From assembly GCA_019753105.1 (NCBI GenBank), contig JAIELJ010000004.1:62001-126000 (forward strand): 64,000 nt of DNA. The letters are read 5' to 3'. This DNA is from Hyphomonadaceae bacterium (GTDB taxonomy: Bacteria > Pseudomonadota > Alphaproteobacteria > Caulobacterales > Aquidulcibacteraceae). Made by a program: the position numbers and the translations under genes. Below are positions 1-7,880 of this stretch, in pieces (position 1 is the first letter of the stretch; each line of letters opens with the position of its first letter). Below the pieces are notes generated by a model. It ran no database searches and was not told the origin of the DNA. It saw only the letters and a program-made list of their open reading frames with translations.

Positions 1-70
1 ATGCGCGCTTTTGCTTGCCATGCACGCCAGAGTTGACTTTAGTGTTCGGGACTACAACGGGAGGACAAGA

Positions 71-808
71 ATGCCTGCCGGCCAGGTCGCGCTCGACTTC
101 ATCGATTTCTGCGAGAAGCAGACCGATCTCTTGGCGATAGAAAATCGCTTCGTTGCAACGCTCAATGCCCTTGGCTTCGAGCACATCGCCTGCGCGTCGC
201 ACGTCGATCCGCTGCGGCCGCGCCCCGGCGCGGTCAGCATCGTCAATTATCCGATGGCGTGGCTGCAGCAATATTCAGCTGAGAATTTCGCATACATCGA
301 TCCGGTATTTCTCGCCGCGCGCATCATGACCGCGCCTTTCAATTGGGATGAGTGCCTCTCCAAGATGCGCCTCGACCGCGCACAGAAGCGCGTGTTGGCC
401 GAGGGCGCCGCTTATGGATTAACTGGCGGCATAACCATCCCGCTCCGCTCACCCGATGTCATCCCCGCATCGTGTTCGTTGGTCGCTGGCGCTGACGGCG
501 TAGAGCCGCTCGATATGGCGCACACTTTGATGGTCGTCGTCTATGGACATGGCGCCATGCATAGACGGCTCAATCCGAATGCCTTGGTTGATCCGGTCGT
601 GCTGCCTTCACGCGAGCGCCAGTGTCTGGCGCTTGCCGGGCAGGGCAAAAGCGACTGGGCGATAGGCGAACTGCTGGGCATCAACGCCCGCACCGCCCAC
701 AATTCTATTGAGCGCGCCAAGAAGCGTTATGGCGTGTCGCACCGCGTACAAGCGGTCGTGCGCGCCGTGTTCGATGGCCAGATCATGCTCGACGATTTGT
801 CGAACTAA
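71..808 (+). CDS. LuxR-family autoinducer-binding transcriptional regulator
   Basis: Quorum-sensing receptor, 245 aa. The N-terminal half has the autoinducer-binding pattern (W64, Y68, D77-P78, W92 in the order expected for TraR/LuxR), and the C-terminal ~60 residues form a LuxR helix-turn-helix beginning at LPSRERQ. It is expected to bind an acyl-homoserine lactone in the cytoplasm and then DNA. The start at 71 is chosen over an upstream codon at 11 because GGGAGGA sits 4-5 nt before it. It lies 90 bp upstream of the cognate luxI-type gene and heads a same-strand run that continues into the lasso-peptide genes. The family is clear; the ligand is not known. Confidence 0.93.
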   Translation: MPAGQVALDFIDFCEKQTDLLAIENRFVATLNALGFEHIACASHVDPLRPRPGAVSIVNYPMAWLQQYSAENFAYIDPVFLAARIMTAPFNWDECLSKMRLDRAQKRVLAEGAAYGLTGGITIPLRSPDVIPASCSLVAGADGVEPLDMAHTLMVVVYGHGAMHRRLNPNALVDPVVLPSRERQCLALAGQGKSDWAIGELLGINARTAHNSIERAKKRYGVSHRVQAVVRAVFDGQIMLDDLSN

Positions 809-830
809 ATCGATTCGTCGCTTGTCAATG

Positions 831-844
831 GGTCCCACGGGACC
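831..844. promoter_or_regulatory. 14-bp palindrome before luxI gene, candidate lux box
   Basis: A perfect inverted repeat, GGTCCC-AC-GGGACC, lies in the 90-bp gap between the luxR and luxI-type genes, 54 bp before the synthase start codon. Position and symmetry fit a LuxR-type operator giving positive feedback on the synthase. There is no T-tract after it, so a terminator is less likely. No match to a named lux box consensus is claimed. Confidence 0.4.
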
Positions 845-898
845 TGTTACGCCATGCGCTCCAGAGCGGCACCCTCCGCGCAATTGCTCGGAGGCAAC

Positions 899-1528
899 AT
901 GATCTACATCGTCACAGCGGAAAACCGGCGGCGCTTCTATCACTTGCTGACGGAGATGCATCGCCAGCGCAAACAAGTGTTCATCGATCAGCTGAAGTGG
1001 CGGCTCGAGGAGAGCGCAGGGCTGGAGATCGACGCCTATGACAGCGAAGATGCAATCTATCTCATTGAGGCGGCGACGCCACGAGGAGGGATCAGCGTCT
1101 CCGCGCGCCTCTTGCCGACAAATCGTCCGCACTTGCTGAGCGATCAATTCCGCGACCTGTGCGGTGCGGGGCCGCCATCAGGTCCCAATGTGTGGGAAGC
1201 AACTCGGTTTTGCCCCGCACCCGATACGGCATCTGGCGCGCCGCGGCGGATGCTGCTGGGACGCATCATCGCCGGCATCATGGAGACTGCGCTCCTCTTT
1301 GGCATTGATGAGGTGACGTACGTAGCGAGCGCCGCGTTGGCGCCGATGGCCAAAGCAGCGGGATGGCAGGTGCGCGCGCTAGGGGCGGGGCGCGGAAAGG
1401 GCCGCGACAAGATCCAAGCCTTCGCCGCGACGATTGACGCCGATGGGCTGAGACGCGTGCGAGCCAACTTCGATATCAGCGCGCCATTGACACGGTTTGC
1501 GCCGGCCGAGGCGGCGCGTGCGGCTTGA
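899..1528 (+). CDS. Acyl-homoserine-lactone synthase (LuxI family)
   Basis: Makes the N-acyl-homoserine lactone signal from S-adenosylmethionine and an acyl donor. The 209-residue product has all the conserved family positions: R24, F28, W34, acidic residues near 46-51, R70, E100 and R103. The start is fixed by GGAGG five bases before ATG 899; longer versions lack this. It sits directly behind its LuxR partner and 16 bp ahead of a dioxygenase gene, so it probably opens the lasso operon. Whether the donor is acyl-ACP or acyl/aryl-CoA cannot be read from sequence. Confidence 0.93.
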   Translation: MIYIVTAENRRRFYHLLTEMHRQRKQVFIDQLKWRLEESAGLEIDAYDSEDAIYLIEAATPRGGISVSARLLPTNRPHLLSDQFRDLCGAGPPSGPNVWEATRFCPAPDTASGAPRRMLLGRIIAGIMETALLFGIDEVTYVASAALAPMAKAAGWQVRALGAGRGKGRDKIQAFAATIDADGLRRVRANFDISAPLTRFAPAEAARAA

Positions 1529-1544
1529 AATTGTGAAAAGCGTC

Positions 1545-2420
1545 ATGACTCTCATCTCAGCCAATTCCGACGATACGCTCACCGGCGATCTCGACGCCCT
1601 GCACCGCGATGGATTTCTCATTCTCGACGGTTTACTGAACGCGGAGGACCTCCGATCGCTGGCTGACGAGCTTGAGCCTTGGCTTCTGCGCACGCCGCGT
1701 TGCGAAGGCGACTTCCATGGCTGGTCGACAACGCGCGTCAATGGACTTTTGTCCAAGGCGCCGTTGGCGCAGCAACTCGCGCTGCATCCGCGCATCCTTG
1801 CGCTTGCAGAAGCAGCGCTCGCGCCGGCGTGTGATTGCATTCGCCTCAACATGACCCAGGCAATTCGCATTCATCCTGGTCAAAAGGCGCAAGCGCCGCA
1901 CCGCGATGAGGAGATGTGGCCCGCCGATCCGAACGGGCAGGTTTGGTCACTCAATGTGATGTGGGCGATCAGCGATTTTACCGAGGCCAACGGCGCAACG
2001 AGGCTCTGGCCGAGGAGCCACGTTGATCGCCTCGGTCGCGCACCGGATCCAAGCCAGGCGATCCAGGGCGTCATGCGCGCAGGCTCCGCGCTCATCTATC
2101 TTGGTGGGCTCACGCACAGCGGCGGCGCCAACCGATCGGATGGCGACCGCACAGGGCTTGTCATCGGCTATTGCGCTGGATGGTTGCGCACGTACGAGGA
2201 GCAGTTTCTCGCCTATCCGCGACAGGTTGTGCGTGATTTCCCAATCGAGCTGCAGCGCCTCATCGGCTATCGCCATCACCGGCCCAATCTCGGCAATTGG
2301 GAAGGCCAAGATCCGATCGAGTATTTGCACAATGATGCGTCCTGCGGCCCGCATCGCGATGCGCTGCCGCCTGCGATCGCTGCTGAACTGAAGGCGGTGA
2401 TGGCGGCTGCTGCCGATTGA
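1545..2420 (+). CDS. Phytanoyl-CoA dioxygenase (PhyH) family oxygenase
   Basis: A 291-residue Fe(II)/2-oxoglutarate-dependent oxygenase. The iron ligands H119-x-D121 and the distal H191 are present, and R202 in the DRTG segment is placed to hold 2-oxoglutarate. PhyH-type enzymes hydroxylate lipids, amino acids or natural products. ATG 1545 is preferred, but a GTG at 1533 is possible; neither has a strong ribosome site. The gene lies between luxI and the GntR gene with gaps of 16 bp and 1 bp, so co-transcription with the lasso genes is likely. A role in hydroxylating the lasso peptide is inference from position; a small metabolite substrate is the alternative. Confidence 0.82.
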   Translation: MTLISANSDDTLTGDLDALHRDGFLILDGLLNAEDLRSLADELEPWLLRTPRCEGDFHGWSTTRVNGLLSKAPLAQQLALHPRILALAEAALAPACDCIRLNMTQAIRIHPGQKAQAPHRDEEMWPADPNGQVWSLNVMWAISDFTEANGATRLWPRSHVDRLGRAPDPSQAIQGVMRAGSALIYLGGLTHSGGANRSDGDRTGLVIGYCAGWLRTYEEQFLAYPRQVVRDFPIELQRLIGYRHHRPNLGNWEGQDPIEYLHNDASCGPHRDALPPAIAAELKAVMAAAAD

Positions 2421-2421
2421 C

Positions 2422-3045
2422 ATGTCGCCGGAAGCCACCAGCGCCGCGCAGCGCGCATACGAAGAGATCAAGGCGCGTGTGCTCGATGGACGCCTTGCCG
2501 TGCGCAGCCGCATTGACGTGGAGGTGCTGGCGCGCGATCTGGGCGTGAGCTCGATGCCGGTGCGTCAGGCGCTGAGCCTGCTCACCTGGGAACGCCTCGT
2601 ACGACCAGGAAAGCATTCCGCCTATGAGGTAGCGCTGTGGTCCGAAACGGAATTGGCTCATCTCTATGAATGGCGCGGCGCTTTGCTTGCCTTGACGACG
2701 CCCGTTGCAGCCTCGGGCTCGGAACTGAACCGTATTGCTCGCACGCAGGTCTATGCTCAGGCCGTCCATGAGGTCATGCGTCTCATCGAGACTGGCGCCA
2801 ACGCCGAGCTACGTCGCGCTGCGATCAACGCCGACGAACGGTTGTGGGCGGCGCGACAAGTGGAAACCGAGATCTTGGGCGATGCCGAAGCCGAGTTTGC
2901 GACGCTGGTCGCGGCGCTAGCGGAGAGGTCGCGGCGCGCATCAACACTGGTGAAGGCATATACCCGCCGGCGCGTGCGGCACGCTGGGGCGTTGCGCGCC
3001 CATGTCGTCCTAAAGGCCGTTCCGAACAATGGCGCGCACGGCTGA
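2422..3045 (+). CDS. GntR-family transcriptional regulator
   Basis: A 207-residue regulator with a winged helix-turn-helix in residues ~8-75 (AYEEIKARVLDG...ARDLGVSSMPVRQALSLL...), the hallmark of the GntR/FadR group. The C-terminal part is helical and probably a degenerate FCD-type effector domain. It starts one base after the stop of the PhyH gene, so translation is coupled, and ends 93 bp before the first lasso precursor. It is a candidate local repressor or activator of the precursor promoter in that gap. Effector unknown. Confidence 0.85.
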   Translation: MSPEATSAAQRAYEEIKARVLDGRLAVRSRIDVEVLARDLGVSSMPVRQALSLLTWERLVRPGKHSAYEVALWSETELAHLYEWRGALLALTTPVAASGSELNRIARTQVYAQAVHEVMRLIETGANAELRRAAINADERLWAARQVETEILGDAEAEFATLVAALAERSRRASTLVKAYTRRRVRHAGALRAHVVLKAVPNNGAHG

Positions 3046-3138
3046 TCTCTCAACTGATCTTCATATTTATCAATTCGGTGATCAAACAAGAAGGCGCGAT
3101 GCTCTTCCTCGGCCATGAACTGGCCGATGGAGGCAACA

Positions 3139-3258
3139 ATGCGTGAAGATCAAGACGACGTGGTGGAACTGGGCGCAGCGACCGAGAAGACGCTCGGCAT
3201 CTATGACCCGATCCGCAAGGAAAATTTCGTCGACCCAGAAGCGCGCGACCTTCAATAG
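3139..3258 (+). CDS. Lasso peptide precursor 1 (A1)
   Basis: A 39-residue ORF with GGAGG five bases before its ATG. It splits into a 19-residue leader ending in ...ATEKTL and a 20-residue core GIYDPIRKENFVDPEARDLQ. Thr at leader position -2, Gly at core position 1 and Glu at core position 9 are the features needed for leader removal and Gly1-Glu9 macrolactam formation. The leader keeps the family spacing G-x5-T, but the usual Tyr-Pro motif is absent. It precedes a second, similar precursor and the B and C processing genes. Too short for most gene callers. Confidence 0.88.
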   Translation: MREDQDDVVELGAATEKTLGIYDPIRKENFVDPEARDLQ

Positions 3259-3291
3259 CGCGCACTCGGCCACGCAATCAGGAGACGAGAC

Positions 3292-3423
3292 ATGTGTGAA
3301 GAAGAAACCTCGCTGGTCGGTGATGACGTCGGCGAACTCGGCGCCGCGACCGAACGGACGCTGGGTGTGTGGGATCCTCTGCTCAAAGAGACCCACGAGA
3401 CGCCCGAAAGCTTCCCGATGTGA
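3292..3423 (+). CDS. Lasso peptide precursor 2 (A2)
   Basis: A 43-residue ORF preceded by AGGAG seven bases before ATG 3292. The leader is 24 residues and ends ...ATERTL; the core is GVWDPLLKETHETPESFPM (19 residues) with Gly1 and Glu9, so a nine-residue ring is predicted. It shares ELGAATE(K/R)TLG and the ring pattern G-hydrophobic-aromatic-D-P with A1, so the two arose by duplication, while the tails differ completely. It lies 33 bp after A1 and is followed by a strong hairpin and the B gene. Confidence 0.9.
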   Translation: MCEEETSLVGDDVGELGAATERTLGVWDPLLKETHETPESFPM

Positions 3424-3429
3424 ACGCCA

Positions 3430-3459
3430 GACGCGGGCGCGCTCTCGCGCGTCCGCGTC
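3430..3459 (+). terminator. Hairpin between lasso A2 and B genes
   Basis: A 12-bp stem with a single G-U pair (3430-3441 with 3448-3459) and a six-base loop lies wholly in the 51-bp gap between the precursor and the B gene, followed by a short pyrimidine tail (TTCTC). Similar hairpins are known between A and B genes of proteobacterial lasso clusters. It probably stabilises precursor mRNA or lowers read-through, giving more substrate than enzyme. Confidence 0.65.
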
Positions 3460-3474
3460 TTCTCGCAGAACTCC

Positions 3475-4104
3475 ATGTACACACTTACACCCAATGTTCG
3501 CGCCTGTGTTGATCAGAGCGTGGTTGTCTTTCTCGACTTGAGGAACGACCGCTATCTGTCAGTGGACTTGCATCGCGCTCCGGCAATCGTGGGCGTATGC
3601 CAAGGTGCGGGACCCAACGCGGCTGCATCGCTCGTAGCGCGTGGCCTCATAGAGGTGACGCCCGCATACTCCCGCGACGGCGCCGGTCTAATCGCGAGCA
3701 CCGATCCCAACTATTTCCGAAGCTGTCGTGTGAGCCTGTCAGATGTCGTCGCGATGCTTGACGCCTGCGTGCGCGCGTCCATGACGGTTCGCGCGCGAAG
3801 GCTGGATCGGGCATTCCGCACTTTTGCCCGCCGCAAGCGCCTCGCTAAATCAGCCACGATCGAACTCGCCGAAATCGTGGGACGCTTTGAGCGCCTCCGG
3901 CCCTGGTATCCTCGCGCGCGCGTCTGCTTGTTCGACTCGCTGGCGCTCATGAACTTCCTTCTCACTTTCGGCCAGAAGCCCGAGATCGTCATGGGCGTTA
4001 GAGCAACGCCGTTCGCGGCGCATTGCTGGGTCGAGAGTGGCGGCGTGTGCCTCAATGACGCGGCGGAGACTTGCCGGTCTTACACGCCCATCGCTTGGGC
4101 ATGA
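3475..4104 (+). CDS. Lasso peptide B protein (RRE fused to leader peptidase)
   Basis: A 209-residue fused B1-B2 protein. Residues ~1-70 look like the PqqD-like recognition element that holds the leader. Residues ~100-209 form the transglutaminase-like cysteine protease with a visible triad C151 (RVCLFDSL), H183 (FAAHCWVE) and D195 (GVCLNDAA). It removes the leader so that Gly1 of the core is free for cyclisation. It begins 51 bp after precursor 2 and stops 6 bp before the cyclase gene. The fused form is the usual one in Proteobacteria. No strong ribosome site is seen before ATG 3475. Confidence 0.9.
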   Translation: MYTLTPNVRACVDQSVVVFLDLRNDRYLSVDLHRAPAIVGVCQGAGPNAAASLVARGLIEVTPAYSRDGAGLIASTDPNYFRSCRVSLSDVVAMLDACVRASMTVRARRLDRAFRTFARRKRLAKSATIELAEIVGRFERLRPWYPRARVCLFDSLALMNFLLTFGQKPEIVMGVRATPFAAHCWVESGGVCLNDAAETCRSYTPIAWA

Positions 4105-4110
4105 GCGGCC

Positions 4111-5877
4111 ATGCGCTACGTGATCTTCAGATGGACGCCGGCAATGCGCGCCGAAGACCGCACCGCTCGTTCTTTGGCGGCGAGATTGGGCAAGGGGTGG
4201 CGCACCTTGATCGATTGGCGCGGCGTTCTCTTGCTTGTGCGCGAGGATGAGCCGGACATCGTTGAGTTGCCGCACGGAAGTGGCGCGGTGCTCGGCCAGA
4301 TATACGCCGGTTCTGAGGCCGATGCTTCGATTGAGGAGGACAGCGAGGCGAGCGCGGCGTCGTTCGCGGAGCTACGCTGGGGCAGCTACATCGCGATCGT
4401 GATTGACCGCGGGCATGACGTCGTTCGGGTGCTACGGTCTCCAGACGGCGCCCATCCATGCTTCGTGACTGAACACGATCGCGTGCACATCGTTTTTTCG
4501 CAGGCGCGCGATTTTGTTGCAATGAAGCCGGAGGTGGAACCCGACCTGGCATTCCTCGCCGCGTTCCTCGCTTACCCGCGCGTCGTGCTGCGCCGGACCG
4601 CTCTTTGGGGTGTGGAAGAGGTTGCGCCGGGCGAAGCCCTCGTTTTCACCAGAACGTCGCGCAGGATAGAGGCTTATTGGGCGCCTTGGCGCCAGACGCC
4701 CATCGCCGGCTTTGAGGAGGGCGTACACGCGTTGCGTGAGAGCGCCGAGACCGTGGCGTCCGTCGTCTCCCAGCAAGACTGCAAAATCCTGCATCGGCTC
4801 TCGGGCGGTTTTGACTCAACCGCCGTACTTGGATTGCTCGCGCGCACATCGACCTCGGAGCGCATTACCTGCATCAACGAATATTGGTCCGATGCCCCGG
4901 AAGGGGATGAGAGAGACATCGCACGTCTGGTTGCCGGTCAGCATGGCGTTTGTCTTATTGAACTCGGCATGGATCCTGGCCGCGTTCACTATGAGCGAAC
5001 GCTGTCGGCGCCGTTCGGCGTGAAGCCAACGTTATCTGTGTTGAGTTTTGCCGACGCTGAGACACAAGCCGCTTACGCCGACGTAGGCGCTTCGATGCTT
5101 ACATCAGGGCGGGGTGGAGACCACGTTTTTCATCGCAGTCGCACGACGATGATCGCGGCGGACGCCGTGCGCGACGGTCGAGGCGATGTGATGTCTATCG
5201 CGGTCGATGTCGCAAGACTGACGCGCCGATCTGTGTGGGGCGTGTTTCAAGCAATGATCGCCCAAGGCGCGCTCCGATTGCCGGGTCCGGCGCAGCCGCG
5301 TTCGGCTGCAGCGACTATGCTGCAGCCGAACTTTGCTGTTCCCGATCTCGCTGATCATCCCTGGATCGCTGGCGCGCGGAAGGCGCCGCCGGCGCGCGCG
5401 ATGAGGATCGGCCATTTACGTGATGCCCTAAGCTATCACGACATCTCCGCATCCATGGGCCGGATGCGACCCTGGCCCTTACTTCTGTCGCAACCCATTG
5501 TGGATGCGTGCCTGCGCATTGCCCCTTACACGATGACGCATGGCGGAACGGATCGATCGCTCGCGCGCGCGGCGTTTGCAGACCTTATCCCGCCTGTGGT
5601 TCACGCGCGCACTCAAAAGGGGGAGACCACGCGCTATTTCGCGGCGGTCCTGGCCTCCAATCGCGATTGGATTGCGGACGTGCTCACTGGCGGCGAACTC
5701 GCAAATTCCGGCTTGGTCGAACCGGGCAAACTCGAAAACTTGGCGCGGACGGATTGGCGACAAGATGGGTTAGCCGCGGACGGGCTCTATTCTCTCATCG
5801 CGGCGGAGGTGTGGCTGCGCACTCTCAAGGCGTGTAAGCGGGTCAGCGCCGCTCATTGTGAGAGCGCGCCGGTCTGA
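4111..5877 (+). CDS. Lasso peptide cyclase C (asparagine synthetase-like)
   Basis: A 588-residue lasso macrocyclase of the asparagine synthetase B fold. The N-terminal glutaminase-like half lacks the catalytic Cys2 (it starts MRYVIF), as expected. The synthetase half carries the pyrophosphate loop SGGFDS at 231-236. It activates the Glu9 side chain of the core as an acyl-AMP and closes the ring with Gly1, trapping the tail. It starts 6 bp after the B gene and its last 25 bp overlap the end of the convergent isopeptidase gene. Confidence 0.92.
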   Translation: MRYVIFRWTPAMRAEDRTARSLAARLGKGWRTLIDWRGVLLLVREDEPDIVELPHGSGAVLGQIYAGSEADASIEEDSEASAASFAELRWGSYIAIVIDRGHDVVRVLRSPDGAHPCFVTEHDRVHIVFSQARDFVAMKPEVEPDLAFLAAFLAYPRVVLRRTALWGVEEVAPGEALVFTRTSRRIEAYWAPWRQTPIAGFEEGVHALRESAETVASVVSQQDCKILHRLSGGFDSTAVLGLLARTSTSERITCINEYWSDAPEGDERDIARLVAGQHGVCLIELGMDPGRVHYERTLSAPFGVKPTLSVLSFADAETQAAYADVGASMLTSGRGGDHVFHRSRTTMIAADAVRDGRGDVMSIAVDVARLTRRSVWGVFQAMIAQGALRLPGPAQPRSAAATMLQPNFAVPDLADHPWIAGARKAPPARAMRIGHLRDALSYHDISASMGRMRPWPLLLSQPIVDACLRIAPYTMTHGGTDRSLARAAFADLIPPVVHARTQKGETTRYFAAVLASNRDWIADVLTGGELANSGLVEPGKLENLARTDWRQDGLAADGLYSLIAAEVWLRTLKACKRVSAAHCESAPV

Positions 5878-7880
5878 CGCGCGCGCAGGGCGCGCCATCG
5901 TTCGATCCGGCCGGGCTCGTTAGCATCGTGCCGCTCGACGCCAGCCAGCCAGAAATCGATCCAGGCTAACGCGCGTTCCTGCGCCATCAATTGATGCTGG
6001 GGCCGCCATTTCACGTGGTACTCGCCCGGATAGATGTAGATCTCACTGACGCGGCCAAGTTCGCGCAATCGGACCGAGAGCGGAAACCCTGTCAGGGCTT
6101 CGTTGTCGGACAGGTTCATCAGAAGCGGCGTACGGATATTCTCCGTGTGATAAATGGTAGCGTTTTCCCGCCACCAAGACGCCCACGGTTCGGGCGTATC
6201 TCCCCAAGGGCCTTCAGCGCCGACGTCTCGATTCGATTGCCGAAAAGTTTCGGCGTTCAGCGGATAGCCGGATGGGTCGACGGGCGGGCTGCTGGAAACT
6301 GCTGCAGCGAAAAGGCGGGTCTGTGAAATCATCCAGAACACCGTCTCAGCGCCGTCGCTGAGGCCGGTAATGGCAATGCGTGAAGGATCGACGATGTTGC
6401 GCGCGCCAATCTGCCGGAGAAGGCGCTCCAGCTGAGTCTGCTTCATCCGTAGTTCTGATCCGTCCAGTTCTGCGACGAGCTGCGATTGAGCCGCCGGCAA
6501 GCGGACCAACAAATCCTGGTTGTCAGTGCGATCGACGCTCAGGACAAAATAGCCGCGCGCTGCAAGCGCATGGATGGGATACTCGCCGCCAACGCCGCCG
6601 CGCAGAAAGCCGCGCGAGCGATATTGCACGACAACCATGGGATAGAGGCGCCCGGCCTGATAGTCGCGGGGCCAGACGAGATGCGCGAAGCCTTGGTTGC
6701 CGTAGGCGTCGTCGGCATCGAGGCGCTCAACGCGCGTGATTGGAAACGCGGACCAGTTTGGATTCGGGTCATAGATCGGGGAGATATCGCCAGAACTCAG
6801 GGACACGGTGACAAGCCGGCGCGGCTGCGACGGGCTTTCGTGCAAGCACACGAGGGCATCGCGCGCGAGCTCGCAATCGAGCAACACTTCGTCCGCGCGG
6901 CGCAGAAGCCGTATCGTGTCGGCGCTGGCGTCCCATACATAGAGCGCGTAGTCCGCGAACCCATGCCCCTCACGCCGCTGAAAGACAATCTCGTCGTGAT
7001 TGGCAATCCAAACCCCCGACATCCGACCGCTGCACTCAGAATGCTCGCAGCGCATGGCGTCCGCGTCGCGCCGCGTCAGGGTGAGTGCAAGCGCGGGAAG
7101 CGTTGCTGGGTCTCCGGGCGTGGCGGGCGCGATGCTGGCGCGTAAGTCACCGGCCTCGTCAGCCGCCACTTGCCCGCTTGGTGCGCCAAAGCCGGTCGCG
7201 GGTAGGAGGGCCTGCGCATCGGCTTCGGTTGCGTCACGCAGCTTTCGACCGTTGGTGTTTATGACGATCGCAGATCGCCCGTCGCGTAGATTCGGATAGG
7301 GGAAGAGGTTGTAGCGCGGTTCGAAATTGTCGTCGGCAAAGAAGCCCAGCCGGCGCTGGCGCTCCGACTGCGCGTTGAGCACTGACCTTGCGGGATAGAG
7401 TTCGACAACAATCTCGTTCGGGCTGAGCCAGGCAAACCTCGCTACATCGCGCTCGCCACCGACGAGGCGACGGTTGGCGCGTCCGTTCGGGCGGATGCGC
7501 CAGAGTTCGATGCCATCGCCGTGGCGCGCAATGTAGGAAATCCACGACCCGTCAGGAGACCAAGCAGGAATTCTGTCGTCGATTGCGCCGCTGTACCGCC
7601 CCGTCGCCGTGCGCAGCACAGCGTCCCCCCCATCGGCAATTGCGCTGGCCTCGCCGCCTGCGGCAGGGATGACCATGAGCGTATATTGATAGCGATCGGC
7701 CTCGATGAGCGTATCGCGCGTGAACACGGCGACCTGGCGTCCGTCTGGTGAGACAGACAATCCAGACTGAAAGCCGCCGACCTCCCGAAGCGAAAGGATG
7801 TCGGTGATGTCCGGCGCCTGAGCGTTGGCGGCGCACGGCGCCAGCAAGAAAGCGCCGATCGCGATGAGCGTTCTCACCAT
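5853..7880 (-). CDS. Lasso peptide isopeptidase (S9 prolyl-oligopeptidase fold, AtxE2-like)
   Basis: Predicted 675-residue enzyme with a signal peptide (MVRTLIAIGAFLLAPCAANAQA), a WD/beta-propeller-like region and a C-terminal alpha/beta-hydrolase domain. The nucleophile is S508 in GLSDG, with E594 (LSDNE) and H622 (GEYHVKW); the 28-residue Glu-to-His spacing matches what I recall for AtxE2. Such enzymes hydrolyse the Gly1-Glu isopeptide bond and linearise imported lasso peptides. ATG 7880 overlaps the end of the receptor gene by 7 bp, so the two are coupled. It converges on the cyclase gene with a 25-bp overlap. A generic S9 peptidase is possible, but the context argues for the lasso role. 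Confidence 0.85.
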   Translation of the reverse strand: MVRTLIAIGAFLLAPCAANAQAPDITDILSLREVGGFQSGLSVSPDGRQVAVFTRDTLIEADRYQYTLMVIPAAGGEASAIADGGDAVLRTATGRYSGAIDDRIPAWSPDGSWISYIARHGDGIELWRIRPNGRANRRLVGGERDVARFAWLSPNEIVVELYPARSVLNAQSERQRRLGFFADDNFEPRYNLFPYPNLRDGRSAIVINTNGRKLRDATEADAQALLPATGFGAPSGQVAADEAGDLRASIAPATPGDPATLPALALTLTRRDADAMRCEHSECSGRMSGVWIANHDEIVFQRREGHGFADYALYVWDASADTIRLLRRADEVLLDCELARDALVCLHESPSQPRRLVTVSLSSGDISPIYDPNPNWSAFPITRVERLDADDAYGNQGFAHLVWPRDYQAGRLYPMVVVQYRSRGFLRGGVGGEYPIHALAARGYFVLSVDRTDNQDLLVRLPAAQSQLVAELDGSELRMKQTQLERLLRQIGARNIVDPSRIAITGLSDGAETVFWMISQTRLFAAAVSSSPPVDPSGYPLNAETFRQSNRDVGAEGPWGDTPEPWASWWRENATIYHTENIRTPLLMNLSDNEALTGFPLSVRLRELGRVSEIYIYPGEYHVKWRPQHQLMAQERALAWIDFWLAGVERHDANEPGRIERWRALRARQTGALSQ

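Noticed and set aside
3100-3147. A 15-codon frame (MLFLGHELADGG...) before lasso precursor 1
   Set aside because: It overlaps the precursor start, has only GAAGG as a ribosome site and no lasso features.
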